Below, piece by piece: positions 48,701 through 56,556 of a stretch of 64,000 nucleotides of DNA. Origin of the DNA: G963422745 sp965214285 (GTDB lineage Bacteria > Actinomycetota > Acidimicrobiia > Acidimicrobiales > Aldehydirespiratoraceae); NCBI GenBank assembly GCA_965214285.1, contig OZ243946.1:2108001-2172000 (forward strand). The letters are read 5' to 3'. The notes beneath the pieces are model-generated. The model did no database searches. It worked only from the letters and a program-made list of their open reading frames with translations, and was not told where the DNA came from. Each line of letters begins with the position of its first letter. The first letter of the stretch is position 1. A program made the position numbers and the translations under genes.

Positions 48701-50197
48701 CTCCCGTGCCACATATCCGCGCTCCATCAGCCCCGGCGTTATCGGGTCGATGGTGTTGCCCCAGCGATATGAGGCGAACGCCGTGCCGGGCACCTCCCAG
48801 ACTCGGCTGCCGTCGTCGAGCTCATCGAGGCGCTCGATGGCCTCCAGCCAGTACTCGGGCAGATCCTCGGGGCGCTTCAGGTGCTCCTCCACCATGCGCA
48901 CCCGCCAGATGGCCGGGTTGGCGAGCACGATCGCAGCCAGCGTCAGCAAGGCGAAGCCCGCGGCCGGAACCGGCCACTGTCGGCGCAGCGCCCGGATCAG
49001 CATGCCCAGCAGCACGGCGGTGGCCAGCACCACCAGCGGCACCGCCCGCGGCGTGGAGCGCAGCGCCAGGCCGGAGTCGCTCGCGGTGAAGTCCTTGAAC
49101 AACGCGCCAAGCAGCGACGGCGAGTCGAAGGGATGGCTGCCGACGCCGACCAGCGCCCCGACCGTCAGCAGCAACAGGAAGAACGAGCGGTGCCGCCAGC
49201 GGATCGCGAACGCCGCCAGCAGCGCCAGCACCACCAGGCCGAAGCTGAGGAACAGCAGCCAGACGCCCTGGGTGTACTCGATGCTGGGCTCGATCCACTG
49301 GCCGAGCTTGTCGTTGCCGTAGAAGAACCAGTGGCCCAGGCCGCGCAGGATCTCAGGCGCCGTGGCGGCGTCGGCCACCGTCTCGTAGGTCTCGGTGTAG
49401 CGCAGCACCGGGAGGCTGTGACGGCCCTGCACCGCCAGCGCCGCCGCCCACCACAGCGACACCGCCGCGCTGAGCACCGCGATGCGCCCGGCAGTGGCCA
49501 GGGCGCGGCGGCCGCTGATGCTGCGCTCGGCGAGCCAGGCGTGCGCCAGCCACAGCAGCGGGCCGAGCCCGGCGAACGCCAGCGCCGAGGCGTTCACGCT
49601 GCCCACGGTGAACACCACCAGGGCGAACAGCGCCGGATGGCGCCAGCCGCCGCGGCGGGCGGCGAGGATTACCAGGGCGATCATCCACGGCAGGGCGGCC
49701 CAGGGCAGCAGCAGCGCCGAGATGCGAGCCGAGTAGTGCAGCAGGTAGGGGCTGAGCTGATAGGCGAGCATCGCCACCGTCACGCCGTGGCCGCGCCAGC
49801 CCAGGGTGCGCAGCAGGAGCCACACGCCTGCGCCGGCGGCGAACAGCAGCGAGCCGAGCCAGAGCCGCTGCGCCACCCAGTCGGGCAGGCCGAGTGTGTT
49901 CAGCGCCCAGTAGAACGGCCCCATCGGCCACAGGTAGCCGATGTTTTGGTGGGTGAGCGTGCCCAGGGCGTAGTCGGAGTCCCAGAGCTGCGGCGCCCTG
50001 GCCAGCAGCCTGCCGGGGTCGATGTAGAGGTAGGCCTTGGTGTTGGCGCTGACCTCGCCGGGGGAAGACAGCAGGGCGGGCAGATATGCCAGCAGCGCAG
50101 CCGGGATCAGCAGCCGCCGCCCCGGTGCTGAGCCCCGGCCCGCCGGACCCTGGCCCGCCTGAACGGCGCTGCCGCGGGCCAACAGCGTCGGGATCAC
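45749..50197 (-). CDS. aftD: AftD-like alpha-(1->3)-arabinofuranosyltransferase (DUF3367/GT-C)
   Basis: A 1482-residue membrane glycosyltransferase. The N-terminal GT-C part has many membrane helices with family-typical segments (LYIDPGRLLARAPQLWDSDY, GTLTHQNIGYLWPMGPFY). A large extracytoplasmic part has repeated jelly-roll/discoidin-like stretches (ERGFEVTGTARL-like boundaries; ATAYGNPVTFIPADRAVYAA) likely to bind carbohydrate. The C-terminus returns to membrane helices. In mycobacteria AftD adds arabinofuranose to arabinogalactan and lipoarabinomannan. Here it overlaps a GT4 gene (ATGA) and is near a flavoprotein gene, suggesting an envelope arabinan or related glycan. Exact sugar is inferred. 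Confidence 0.82.
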   Translation of the reverse strand: MIPTLLARGSAVQAGQGPAGRGSAPGRRLLIPAALLAYLPALLSSPGEVSANTKAYLYIDPGRLLARAPQLWDSDYALGTLTHQNIGYLWPMGPFYWALNTLGLPDWVAQRLWLGSLLFAAGAGVWLLLRTLGWRGHGVTVAMLAYQLSPYLLHYSARISALLLPWAALPWMIALVILAARRGGWRHPALFALVVFTVGSVNASALAFAGLGPLLWLAHAWLAERSISGRRALATAGRIAVLSAAVSLWWAAALAVQGRHSLPVLRYTETYETVADAATAPEILRGLGHWFFYGNDKLGQWIEPSIEYTQGVWLLFLSFGLVVLALLAAFAIRWRHRSFFLLLLTVGALVGVGSHPFDSPSLLGALFKDFTASDSGLALRSTPRAVPLVVLATAVLLGMLIRALRRQWPVPAAGFALLTLAAIVLANPAIWRVRMVEEHLKRPEDLPEYWLEAIERLDELDDGSRVWEVPGTAFASYRWGNTIDPITPGLMERGYVARELVPFGSAESADLLTGIDRLMQENSADPDSLAPIARLMSVGDILHRADLKHERYRTPRPAPFDALLASAPGLRRAETFGDGVPNVAGPEHTMLDEVHLGTVIGHPAPAALVRYEVADPLPVVRLRELSGATVVVGDGEGLVHAAAAGVLDPERSVFFGADLAVDDALRAAVASGGAEVVITDTNRRRARRWGVTRESVGATETAGETPLRFDETDNRLPVFAGVAATLGDDADDMRSVTVQDGPYAVAATAYGNPVTFIPADRAVYAADGDIDTRWAVAAFSEARGEVIRLTYPSPTVIDEIVLLQPQVALNPAVPPNRWITEIAIRADGSHLATVALGDESRLPPGQTVAFDPVSVEVLDIEITDLDHPVRAKYDGVFGVGFAEITPSVSGPVTESIRTPRAFVDALGPALADHGLTVVLTRERSDPQEAVRRNPETAMRRIVVLPTERSFEVTGTARLRSDVPTTVVDEALGRGAVGRGGEALAVVTASEFLPGDLGSLPASAFDGRSDTFWTTPFDDKRGAWLQIDLPSGGRAEAEEIALWVVVDELHSVPAAFRVIVDGEDRGVFGTGLKLAESAYGSLQRVRLPVELRGARSVRLEVDEVESRLTRDWYSNELVDMPIAVAEVDLGAARLPAPGDIDTGCIGGLLSVDGRDVPVRLQAPAGTALNRGEIALTGCGEVPTAAGDVAVIVAAKRADGSPWAFEVDRLVLHSPGPAAEPAPGAVGSDGSDAAGSQAASGEVVFERVGESSYRVQIDPAPRDRLLVLGQSHDDGWMAHLDGEALDGPVLVDGFANGWWLPAGASGTAEIVWAPQRAVDIALAVSAAAVLVAVILAFGARRRRTDAEPEGVLRADGPTQPTLIALDGRAYDSARLTPLRAGAVAAGAAVFAALNLASHLWAALLIAAVAFVAVRSRRFGRLTMLYAGVLYGVASLLIMVEQRRFRHPPDFNWPEQFEAYHILGVLTILLVAVEYIRAVARPGRS

Positions 50198-51408
50198 CGT
50201 CGGGCCGGGTCGGGCGCGGGCGGCGCCTGGCCCACAGCGGCCCTGGGCCCCGCCGCCAGGATGGCCAGCAGGTCATAGGCGGTGCGCTCCCAGCGCAGCC
50301 CGGCGGCGCGCTGCGCGGCCGCTGCGCCGAGCCGCTCCCGTGCGGCTTGGTCTGCGAGCAACGAGGCCAAGGCCCCGGCGTAGTCGTCATCGCTGTCGAC
50401 CAGCAGGCCGGTCCTGCCTTCGTCTATGGCATCGACGTGTCCGGGAATCCGGCTGGCCACGGCGGGGGTGGCGCAGGCCGCTGCCTCGGTGATCGTCATC
50501 CCCCAGCCCTCGGTCCGCGAGGCGCTGGCCAGCACCCAGGCGCTTCGGTAGCGCTCCACCAGCTCCGCCGTGCTGACCCGGCCGGCCAGCTCGACGTGCT
50601 CGGCTGCCCCGAGGTCGCCGACGAGCCTTTCGAGACGGCCGCGCTCGGGACCCTCGCCGACGATCACCAGGCGGGTGCCGGGAAGCGTCGCCTGCAGCTC
50701 GGCGACGGCGCTGATCAGCACGCCGAAGCCCTTGGTGGGCATGAGCCGGCCGACCGCCAGCACGGTCGGGGCTGGGGCGCGGCTGCCGCCGGGGGAGAAG
50801 GCGGCGTCGACGCCGGGCGGCACCACGAACACGTTGTCGGGCTGCAGGCGCACCCGCTCCAGCAGGTGGCTGCGCGCCGACTGCGACAGCGTGACCACAG
50901 GCGTGCGCCGGTACAGCGGCGGTGCCAGCCGGTGCTCGATCACGTGGCCCAGGCGGGCCATGCGCGGTCCGAGCACCAGCGGCCACACGTCGGTCTGGAG
51001 GTGATGCAGCCATGCCGCCCGAGGGCCTCTCGCCCAGAGCGGCGTCAGGAACGGCACGCCGGTCCAGATCTCCACGAGGGCGTCGCGGGGGCCGTGGCGT
51101 CGGGCCAGCTCGGCCAGCACCGCCCTGGGGTAGACGGCGATGCGCCCTCCCTTGCGGATCACCCGACAGCCGTCGCGCTCGGTCACAGCCGGCGCGCCCT
51201 GGGCATGCGAGGTCCGCAGCGTCACCTCGATCCCGGCTCTGGCCCAGATGCCGGCGACGGTCGAGGAGTGAAGCTCCGAGCCGCCCGCCTCGGGGTCGGC
51301 CAGGTCGCGCCAGGCGAGCATGTTGATGCGCCGGATGCCGGCCCCCTCGGCAAGGGAGGCAAGGTCGCCCGGGCCGCCCGGGTCGCCGGGCTGGGGGTTG
51401 GCGCTCAT
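50194..51408 (-). CDS. Glycosyltransferase family 4 protein
   Basis: A 404-residue GT-B fold enzyme. The acceptor-side start reads RINMLAWRDLADPEAGGSE; the nucleotide-sugar side has VLAVGRLMPTKGFGVLISAV, VIVGEGPERGRLE and SRTEGWGMTITEAAACATP (E-x7-E type). It transfers a sugar from an NDP- or GDP-sugar during envelope glycan synthesis; donor unknown. Its stop overlaps the aftD start by 4 bp, so the two are translationally coupled, and the flavoprotein gene ends 7 bp after its start on the same strand (upstream in the operon). Confidence 0.9.
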   Translation of the reverse strand: MSANPQPGDPGGPGDLASLAEGAGIRRINMLAWRDLADPEAGGSELHSSTVAGIWARAGIEVTLRTSHAQGAPAVTERDGCRVIRKGGRIAVYPRAVLAELARRHGPRDALVEIWTGVPFLTPLWARGPRAAWLHHLQTDVWPLVLGPRMARLGHVIEHRLAPPLYRRTPVVTLSQSARSHLLERVRLQPDNVFVVPPGVDAAFSPGGSRAPAPTVLAVGRLMPTKGFGVLISAVAELQATLPGTRLVIVGEGPERGRLERLVGDLGAAEHVELAGRVSTAELVERYRSAWVLASASRTEGWGMTITEAAACATPAVASRIPGHVDAIDEGRTGLLVDSDDDYAGALASLLADQAARERLGAAAAQRAAGLRWERTAYDLLAILAAGPRAAVGQAPPAPDPARR

Positions 51409-51415
51409 GGCCGGG

Positions 51416-52939
51416 CTATCCGGCCGCCGGGTCCGTGACGGACCGGCGCAGTTCCTCGTGGTACTCGGCCTCCACGTTTACCTCCCACACGTCATGGGAG
51501 GCGCCGTTGACGATGTTGTCGACGCTGAGCATCGCCGTGTACATCGAGTGGTCCTGGTTGTTGTAGCGGTGCATGCCGTTGCGCCCGACCGGGTGGACGT
51601 TGGCGGCGTTGGCGGCCAGCCAGCCCCGCATCACGTCCACGTTCTGCTGGTAGTGGGCGTCGTACATCGGATACGCCTTGGGCATCCGCACCACGAACCC
51701 GTGGTCCACCAGCGAGGGGTCGGCCAGGCCCAGCCGGCCCAGCTCGGCGGTGCCCAGGGCCACCAGGTCGTCGTCGGCCATGGTCCACATCTCGTCGCCC
51801 TCGGTCACGAAGTACTCAAGGCCCAGACAGGTCAGGTGGTCCACCGGGGCCATGTCGGGCGACCAGGCCGAGAAGTTCTGGATGCGGCCCACCTTCACGT
51901 CGGGGGCGTGCACGTAGATCCAGTTGTCGTCAAAGGCGGTCTCCGCCGGCACCACCAGGCCCACCGTGAGGAAGTCGCGGTAGCCCAGCGCCCTCGCCGC
52001 GGCCAGCACCGGATCGGGCGGCGGCGGGTCCATGGCGAGCACCAGAGCGCCGATCGGCATCGACGAGATCACGTCCGAGCACGCGAAGACTTCCTCGCAT
52101 GTGCTGCCTGCGCCGCCTGCGCCGGCGGAGGCCACCACCTCCACGGCGAGCCCGTCGCGGTGGCGGATACGGGTGACTCGCCGGCCTAACAGCACCTCTG
52201 AGCCGGCCTCGCTGACCAGTTCGTGGCAGCGCTCCCACATCATCCCCGGGCCGAGCCGCGGGTACTCGAACTGCTCGATGAGCGAGGTGATGTCGGTCTG
52301 GTTGCGGCGCGGGGCCAGCGAGTTGAGCACCGCCCGCCACAGGTTCAGGTTCTTGATGCGCTGCGCCGCCCAGTCCGCCTGGATCTCGGCAGCGGGGACG
52401 CCCCAGACTTTCTCGGTGTAGGTCTTGAAGAACGTGCGGTACAGGCGCCAGCCGAACTTGGCGGCGGTGTAGCCCTCGAAGGTGGTCTGGTCCTTGGGCG
52501 GGCGGACCCGCGCCCACAGGTACGACAGCACGCAGCGCGCCGCCTCCACCGGGCCCAGGTTGCGCAGCGCGTTGCCGGCATTGAGCGGGTAGTCGTAGAA
52601 CTTGCCCTGATAATGGATGCGGCTCTTGCGGGGGCGGGTGAGGAAGTCCTCGGCAGGCATGATCTCGTGCCACAGCTTCGTCACGGCGCCGACCTTGGTG
52701 AAGAAGCGGTGGCCGCCGATGTCGATGCGCCACTCGCCGAAGCGGGCGGTGCGCGAGATGCCGCCCACCACGTCGTCGGCTTCGAGCACCAGGCTGGTCC
52801 GGCCGTGCCTGGCGAGCTCATACGCGGCGGTGAGGCCGGCCGGTCCTGCGCCGACGATGACGTGCCTCGGCTCGGTGCTGACGTGGCTCGGCTCGGTGCT
52901 GTCCGCGGCACTGCCCGCTGTGTCCGTGTGACTGCCCAT
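51416..52939 (-). CDS. FAD/NAD(P)-dependent oxidoreductase (amine oxidase/UDP-galactopyranose mutase-like)
   Basis: A 507-residue flavoprotein from ATG 52939. FAD binding uses HVIVGAGPAGLTAAYELAR, then DDVVGGISRTARFGEWRIDI and GGHRFFTKV. The C-terminal half has YPMYDAHYQQNVDVMRGWL and VGRNGMHRYNNQDHSMYTAM, seen in polysaccharide-cluster flavoproteins related to UDP-galactopyranose mutase and protoporphyrinogen oxidase-like enzymes. Operon context (GT4, AftD-like) supports a role in making an envelope sugar or lipid precursor. A longer frame upstream is repeat-rich and unlikely coding. Confidence 0.82.
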   Translation of the reverse strand: MGSHTDTAGSAADSTEPSHVSTEPRHVIVGAGPAGLTAAYELARHGRTSLVLEADDVVGGISRTARFGEWRIDIGGHRFFTKVGAVTKLWHEIMPAEDFLTRPRKSRIHYQGKFYDYPLNAGNALRNLGPVEAARCVLSYLWARVRPPKDQTTFEGYTAAKFGWRLYRTFFKTYTEKVWGVPAAEIQADWAAQRIKNLNLWRAVLNSLAPRRNQTDITSLIEQFEYPRLGPGMMWERCHELVSEAGSEVLLGRRVTRIRHRDGLAVEVVASAGAGGAGSTCEEVFACSDVISSMPIGALVLAMDPPPPDPVLAAARALGYRDFLTVGLVVPAETAFDDNWIYVHAPDVKVGRIQNFSAWSPDMAPVDHLTCLGLEYFVTEGDEMWTMADDDLVALGTAELGRLGLADPSLVDHGFVVRMPKAYPMYDAHYQQNVDVMRGWLAANAANVHPVGRNGMHRYNNQDHSMYTAMLSVDNIVNGASHDVWEVNVEAEYHEELRRSVTDPAAG

Positions 52940-52996
52940 CCCACCTCCGGGAGTGCCCGAGCCTAGCCAAGCCCTCCAGCGATCCTTGGGAGCCGG

Positions 52997-53074
52997 CACC
53001 AGGACAGCGCCCCAGACCGGTACCCCAGGACAGCGCTTCAGGCTGGCACCCCAGGACAGCGCTTCAGGCCGGTG
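52997..53074. repeat. 26-bp tandem repeat, three copies
   Basis: AGGACAGCGC starts at 53001, 53027 and 53053, each in a 26-bp unit with few changes. Confidence 0.85.
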
Positions 53075-53417
53075 CCCTAGGCCTGCGCTCCAGGACGCCA
53101 AACCAGCGCCCCGGTTCGCCGGAACGAATCGAAGCCCCGAGCAGCTGCCCGCACCCCCAATAGCGGGTCAACTGCCCAGAGCTTCTGGCCGACTCGCTCC
53201 TTTTCCGAAGGAGGATCAAACCGCAAACAGGCCCTTTCGGGCTTGCCTGCGGCCACAATACAAGAGAGTCGGGTCTCTGCGGGTGTGTCGCCCCGTCGGG
53301 CCGACTCCTCGCTTCGACACGGCAATCATGGCCGCTGTTCCCGGCTTTCGCAAGCGGTATTTCGAGAATGGGCCAAATCCCCAGCACTATCCCCAGCCAG
53401 GTGCCTGCGGCCCCCGC

Positions 53418-53448
53418 TTGTCCACAGTTTCGGCGCTGTTTGTCCACA
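53418..53448 (+). promoter_or_regulatory. Pair of DnaA-box-like sites TTGTCCACA
   Basis: TTGTCCACA occurs at 53418-53426 and 53440-53448, 22 bp apart (two helical turns), in the same orientation. This matches the preferred DnaA box of high-GC actinobacteria. Too few for an origin. Confidence 0.4.
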
Positions 53449-53454
53449 GCCAGG

Positions 53455-54231
53455 TCAGGCGTGCCAGAGGCCCCGCCGGAGGTAGACGTCCTTGAGCACC
53501 TCGGGCTGATCGGTCATCAGGCCGTCCACGCCGAGGTCCAGCAGGCGGCGCATCTCGGCGGGATCGTCCACGGTCCACACGTGCACCTGCACCCCGGCCC
53601 GGTGGGCAGCGGCCACGAAGCGCTCGCTCACGATCCGCACCCGGCCCCAGCGCACCGGCACCTGCAGCACGTCGATGCCTCGCAGCGGCAGCGGGATCCT
53701 CCAGCCCCTGGCGATGGCCGCCAGCACCTCGGCAGGGCCTGCGCCGATGCACAGCCCGGCACCTAGCTGCGCCTTCACGCGCCGGGTGCGCCGCCCGCTG
53801 AACGAGCACACGCACACCCGGTCCAGGGCGCCGCTGCGTCTCAGCACGTCCACCAGCGGGCCGACCGCCGAGTCGTGCTTGGGGTCGAGGTTGATGCGCT
53901 GCTCCGGGAAGGCTGCCAGCAGGTCGTCGAGGCGCATGATCTCCTCGGTCCCGGCCACCCTCACTTTGCGCAGCTCGGCGAACGTGCGGTCGCGGATCAG
54001 CCCGCTGCCGTCGGTGGCCCGATCCAGCGACTCATCGTGGAACACCACGGCCACACCGTCGGCCGTGGCATGCACGTCGGTCTCCAGATGCACGAAGCCC
54101 AACTCGACGGCGTGGCGAAACGCCCTCTCGGTGTTCTCGGGATGCACCCCGGCGCCGCCCTGGTGGGCGAAAGCCAGCGGGCCGGGCCAGCGCAGATACG
54201 GGTGCAGGCCCTGCTGCTGCTCGGGGCTCAT
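53455..54231 (-). CDS. Glycerophosphodiester phosphodiesterase
   Basis: A 258-residue TIM-barrel enzyme that splits glycerophosphodiesters to glycerol-3-phosphate and an alcohol. Catalytic motifs are AHQGGAGVHPENTERAF (His and Glu), LETDVHATADGVAVVFHDES and LDPKH. ATG 54231 was preferred over ATG 54255 because the family begins close to the conserved His. Usual motif HRG is here HQG, a change seen in some actinobacterial members. No signal peptide. Confidence 0.92.
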   Translation of the reverse strand: MSPEQQQGLHPYLRWPGPLAFAHQGGAGVHPENTERAFRHAVELGFVHLETDVHATADGVAVVFHDESLDRATDGSGLIRDRTFAELRKVRVAGTEEIMRLDDLLAAFPEQRINLDPKHDSAVGPLVDVLRRSGALDRVCVCSFSGRRTRRVKAQLGAGLCIGAGPAEVLAAIARGWRIPLPLRGIDVLQVPVRWGRVRIVSERFVAAAHRAGVQVHVWTVDDPAEMRRLLDLGVDGLMTDQPEVLKDVYLRRGLWHA

Positions 54232-54402
54232 GGCCGGTGCGGGTGACGGCGCCACGGCCCGACCCTAGCCATCGGCTGCTCGCGGGCCGCGCCCCGTCGG
54301 CTGCTTCAGGCTGCGCCCGGTCGAGCCAGCTCTCACAGCCGCAGCGCGGGCGCCTCGGGGTGCGTTTGCGGGCAATGCCGGCTGACGGGCGCCGCGGGCC
54401 GG

Positions 54403-54408
54403 TAGCGT
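54403..54408 (+). promoter_or_regulatory. -10 box TAGCGT of a leaderless pyk mRNA
   Basis: TAGCGT ends 7 nt before ATG 54416 with no Shine-Dalgarno between. Confidence 0.45.
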
Positions 54409-54415
54409 TTCGCCC

Positions 54416-55843
54416 ATGCGTCGGCGAACCAAGATCGTCGCCACGATCGGTCCTGCCTCCGACGACGAGGCGACGCTGGGGGCCATGATCCGGGCCGGCA
54501 TGGACGTTGCCCGCATCGGCCTGGCCCACAACACCATCGACGAAGGCCTGGAGCGCTTCCGGCGGGTCCGCAAGGCGGCGACCGCCGAGGGCACAAGGGT
54601 CGGCATCCTGGTGGACCTGCCCGGCCCCAAGGTACGGGCCGGCACGTTCGGCGACGGAACGTGCGTCGCCACCGGGTCGTCTGTGGAGCTGCGCGTGGGC
54701 AACGACGCCTCCTCGGCAACCGTCATCGAGATCGACTACGAGGGCCTGCTGGACGACATCTTGCCCGGCGACCGCCTCACCATCGGCGACGGGGGAGCGG
54801 TGCTTGAGATCCTGGAGAAGGCCGAGGACAAGATCCTGGCCACGGTGCTGCACGGCGGCACGCTGCAGGGCCGCCCCGGGGTCCATATCCCCAGCAACCG
54901 GCTGCGCATGGCCACCCCCACCTCGGACGACTTCAAGGCGGTCGACGCCTTCGTGGACGCCGGGGTCGACATGCTGGCCGTGTCGTTCGTGCGCAGCGCC
55001 CATGACGTGCGCCGGGTCGGCACCGAGCCGCATCCCGCAGGCCCGCTGGTGATCGCCAAGATCGAGACCCGCGCAGCGGTCGACAACCTGGCGGGGATCA
55101 TCGAGGCCGCCGGGGCGATCATGGTGGCCCGCGGCGATCTCGGCAACGAGTGCAGCCTCGAGGATCTGCCGCACCTGCAAAAGCACATCATCCGCGACTG
55201 CATCGCCGGCGGGCGCCCGGTGATCACCGCCACTCAGATGCTCGAGTCGATGCTCACCAGCCCGGCGCCGACCCGGGCGGAGACCTCCGACGTGGCCAAC
55301 GCCGTGTTCGATGGGTCGTCCGCGGTGATGCTCTCGGGCGAGACAGCCATCGGCGTCGACCCGGTGAACGTGGTGCGCACCATGAGCCGCATCGCCCAGC
55401 GGGCCGACGAGGAGATGGACCACGAGGGCTGGGCACGGCGCCTTGCCGAGCTGCGCATGACCGACGACGAGGCGGAGGCGGCGTCGATCACCGACGCCAT
55501 GACCATGGCCGCCTGGCGCGCCGCCGCCGAGCTCGACCTCAAGACGGTGATCTGCATCTCCGGCTCGGGGTTCACGGTCCGCTCCATGGCCCGCTTCCGC
55601 CCGACCGCGCACATCCTGGGTTTCTCGAGCAACGAGAGCACGGTGCAGCAGCTCACCCTGAGCTGGGGGACCACGCCGATGCTGATGCCTGTCGGCGGGA
55701 GCAACGAGGAGATGGCCCGCGAGGCGATCATGCTGGCCAAGAAGACCGGCCACGTGAACACCGGCGACAGGGTGGGCGTGCTCGCCGGCTCCGACAGCCG
55801 GTCGCGTTCCACCAACGTGCTGCGCGTGGAGCGCGTCCCCTAG
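54416..55843 (+). CDS. pyk: Pyruvate kinase
   Basis: A 475-residue glycolytic enzyme transferring phosphate from PEP to ADP. Motifs: RRTKIVATIGPASDDEATL, RIGLAHNT, LVDLPGPKVRAG, the active-site IAKIETRAAVDNL with MVARGDLGNE, and TATQMLESML. Normally the third segment reads MDTKGPEIR and the second RxNFSH; here they are LVDLPGPKVR and RIGLAHN, a variant seen in some divergent pyruvate kinases. Lys (AKIE) and Mg-binding Glu/Asp remain. Monocistronic with a likely leaderless start. Confidence 0.93.
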   Translation: MRRRTKIVATIGPASDDEATLGAMIRAGMDVARIGLAHNTIDEGLERFRRVRKAATAEGTRVGILVDLPGPKVRAGTFGDGTCVATGSSVELRVGNDASSATVIEIDYEGLLDDILPGDRLTIGDGGAVLEILEKAEDKILATVLHGGTLQGRPGVHIPSNRLRMATPTSDDFKAVDAFVDAGVDMLAVSFVRSAHDVRRVGTEPHPAGPLVIAKIETRAAVDNLAGIIEAAGAIMVARGDLGNECSLEDLPHLQKHIIRDCIAGGRPVITATQMLESMLTSPAPTRAETSDVANAVFDGSSAVMLSGETAIGVDPVNVVRTMSRIAQRADEEMDHEGWARRLAELRMTDDEAEAASITDAMTMAAWRAAAELDLKTVICISGSGFTVRSMARFRPTAHILGFSSNESTVQQLTLSWGTTPMLMPVGGSNEEMAREAIMLAKKTGHVNTGDRVGVLAGSDSRSRSTNVLRVERVP

Positions 55844-55912
55844 CTGCCCCTCGCAGAGCCCTGCCCTCGCAGGGTGCGGGCGGTACTGGGTGGTAGCTGT
55901 TCTCGCAGGGCC

Positions 55913-56197
55913 CTAGCCGGCGGCGGAGGGCGACGGGCAGAACTGGAGGCGTTCGTCCTCGGGGATTTCCACGTCGAAGCCGTAGAGCGAGCAGCTGCAG
56001 GTCTCCACGCAGTCGGCCAGCTCGTTGCGCTGGACGAGCAGCGAGGTGCCCAGCGCTGCGATGATCACCAGCAGCAGCACCTTGGTCAGCACCTTGCGGA
56101 TGATGCGCAGCACCATGAACGCCAGGACCGCCAGGACCACGAGAACGGCGAGGATGGCCCATCGCAGCAGTTCGGGATCGAGCCAGTCCGGGGTCAC
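55913..56197 (-). CDS. Small membrane protein, left paralog flanking RM locus 2
   Basis: A 94-residue protein from GTG 56197. It begins TPDWLDPELLRWA, has two hydrophobic stretches (ILAVLVVLAVLAFMVL; VLLLVIIAALGTSLLV) and a Cys motif CVETCSCS. Its paralog at 62338-62610 has the same layout and CIDSCNCQ. Function unknown. TAGACT lies 8 nt before the GTG. Confidence 0.75.
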   Translation of the reverse strand: MTPDWLDPELLRWAILAVLVVLAVLAFMVLRIIRKVLTKVLLLVIIAALGTSLLVQRNELADCVETCSCSLYGFDVEIPEDERLQFCPSPSAAG

Positions 56198-56220
56198 GGC
56201 GGGGAAGTCTACGGAGGGGG

Positions 56221-56248
56221 TTGCGCATCTGGCCGGCAGCGCTATGGT
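56221..56248 (+). promoter_or_regulatory. Promoter of the locus 2 antitoxin-VapC operon
   Basis: TTGCGC (56221-56226), 16 nt, TATGGT (56243-56248), 7 nt, GTG 56256. Same geometry as locus 1. Confidence 0.6.
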
Positions 56249-56255
56249 GCGGGGC

Positions 56256-56555
56256 GTGACGACCGTCGGAATCGAGGAACTGCGGCTGAGGGCGCCAGCG
56301 CTCGTAGCCGCGGCAGTCGACGGCGAGACCGTCACGGTCACCAACCACGAGGGCAGGCCGCTTGCGCAGATCACGGCAGCCCCCGATTCGGCCCACGAGA
56401 ACGTGGCGGTACCCAAGAACCGCCTCGAAGAGCTCGTCGCCGCCGGCCTCGTCCGGCCCCCGACCCGTGACCTAGCCGATCTGCCCAAGCCGAAGCCAGG
56501 ACCAATATCCCTGTCAGCGGCCGTAGTGGAGATGCGAAGGCAAGAGCGCTACTGA
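56256..56555 (+). CDS. Phd/YefM-VapB-type antitoxin (locus 2, first)
   Basis: A 99-residue antitoxin from GTG 56256 (VTTVGIEELRLRAPALV), paralog of 14819-15115. The N-terminal fold (GETVTVTNHEGRPLAQIT) binds DNA; the tail (RLEELVAAGLVRPPTRD, LPKPKPGPISL) should bind VapC. Start chosen as at locus 1, 7 nt after TATGGT. Stop is one base before vapC. Confidence 0.82.
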   Translation: MTTVGIEELRLRAPALVAAAVDGETVTVTNHEGRPLAQITAAPDSAHENVAVPKNRLEELVAAGLVRPPTRDLADLPKPKPGPISLSAAVVEMRRQERY

Positions 56556-56556
56556 G

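Larger units (their letters stand above)
52940..53454. other. 515-bp intergenic region with short repeats and two DnaA-like boxes
   Basis: No gene is supported. It holds a 26-bp tandem repeat near its left end, a weak GGCCC/GGGCT hairpin near 53230 and two TTGTCCACA words at the right end. It separates the divergent envelope operon promoter from the GDPD gene, which reads toward it. Confidence 0.6.

Noticed and set aside
53100..53300. Possible tRNA or structured RNA in the gap before the GDPD gene
   Set aside because: No cloverleaf or T-loop could be built; only a weak 5-bp hairpin.
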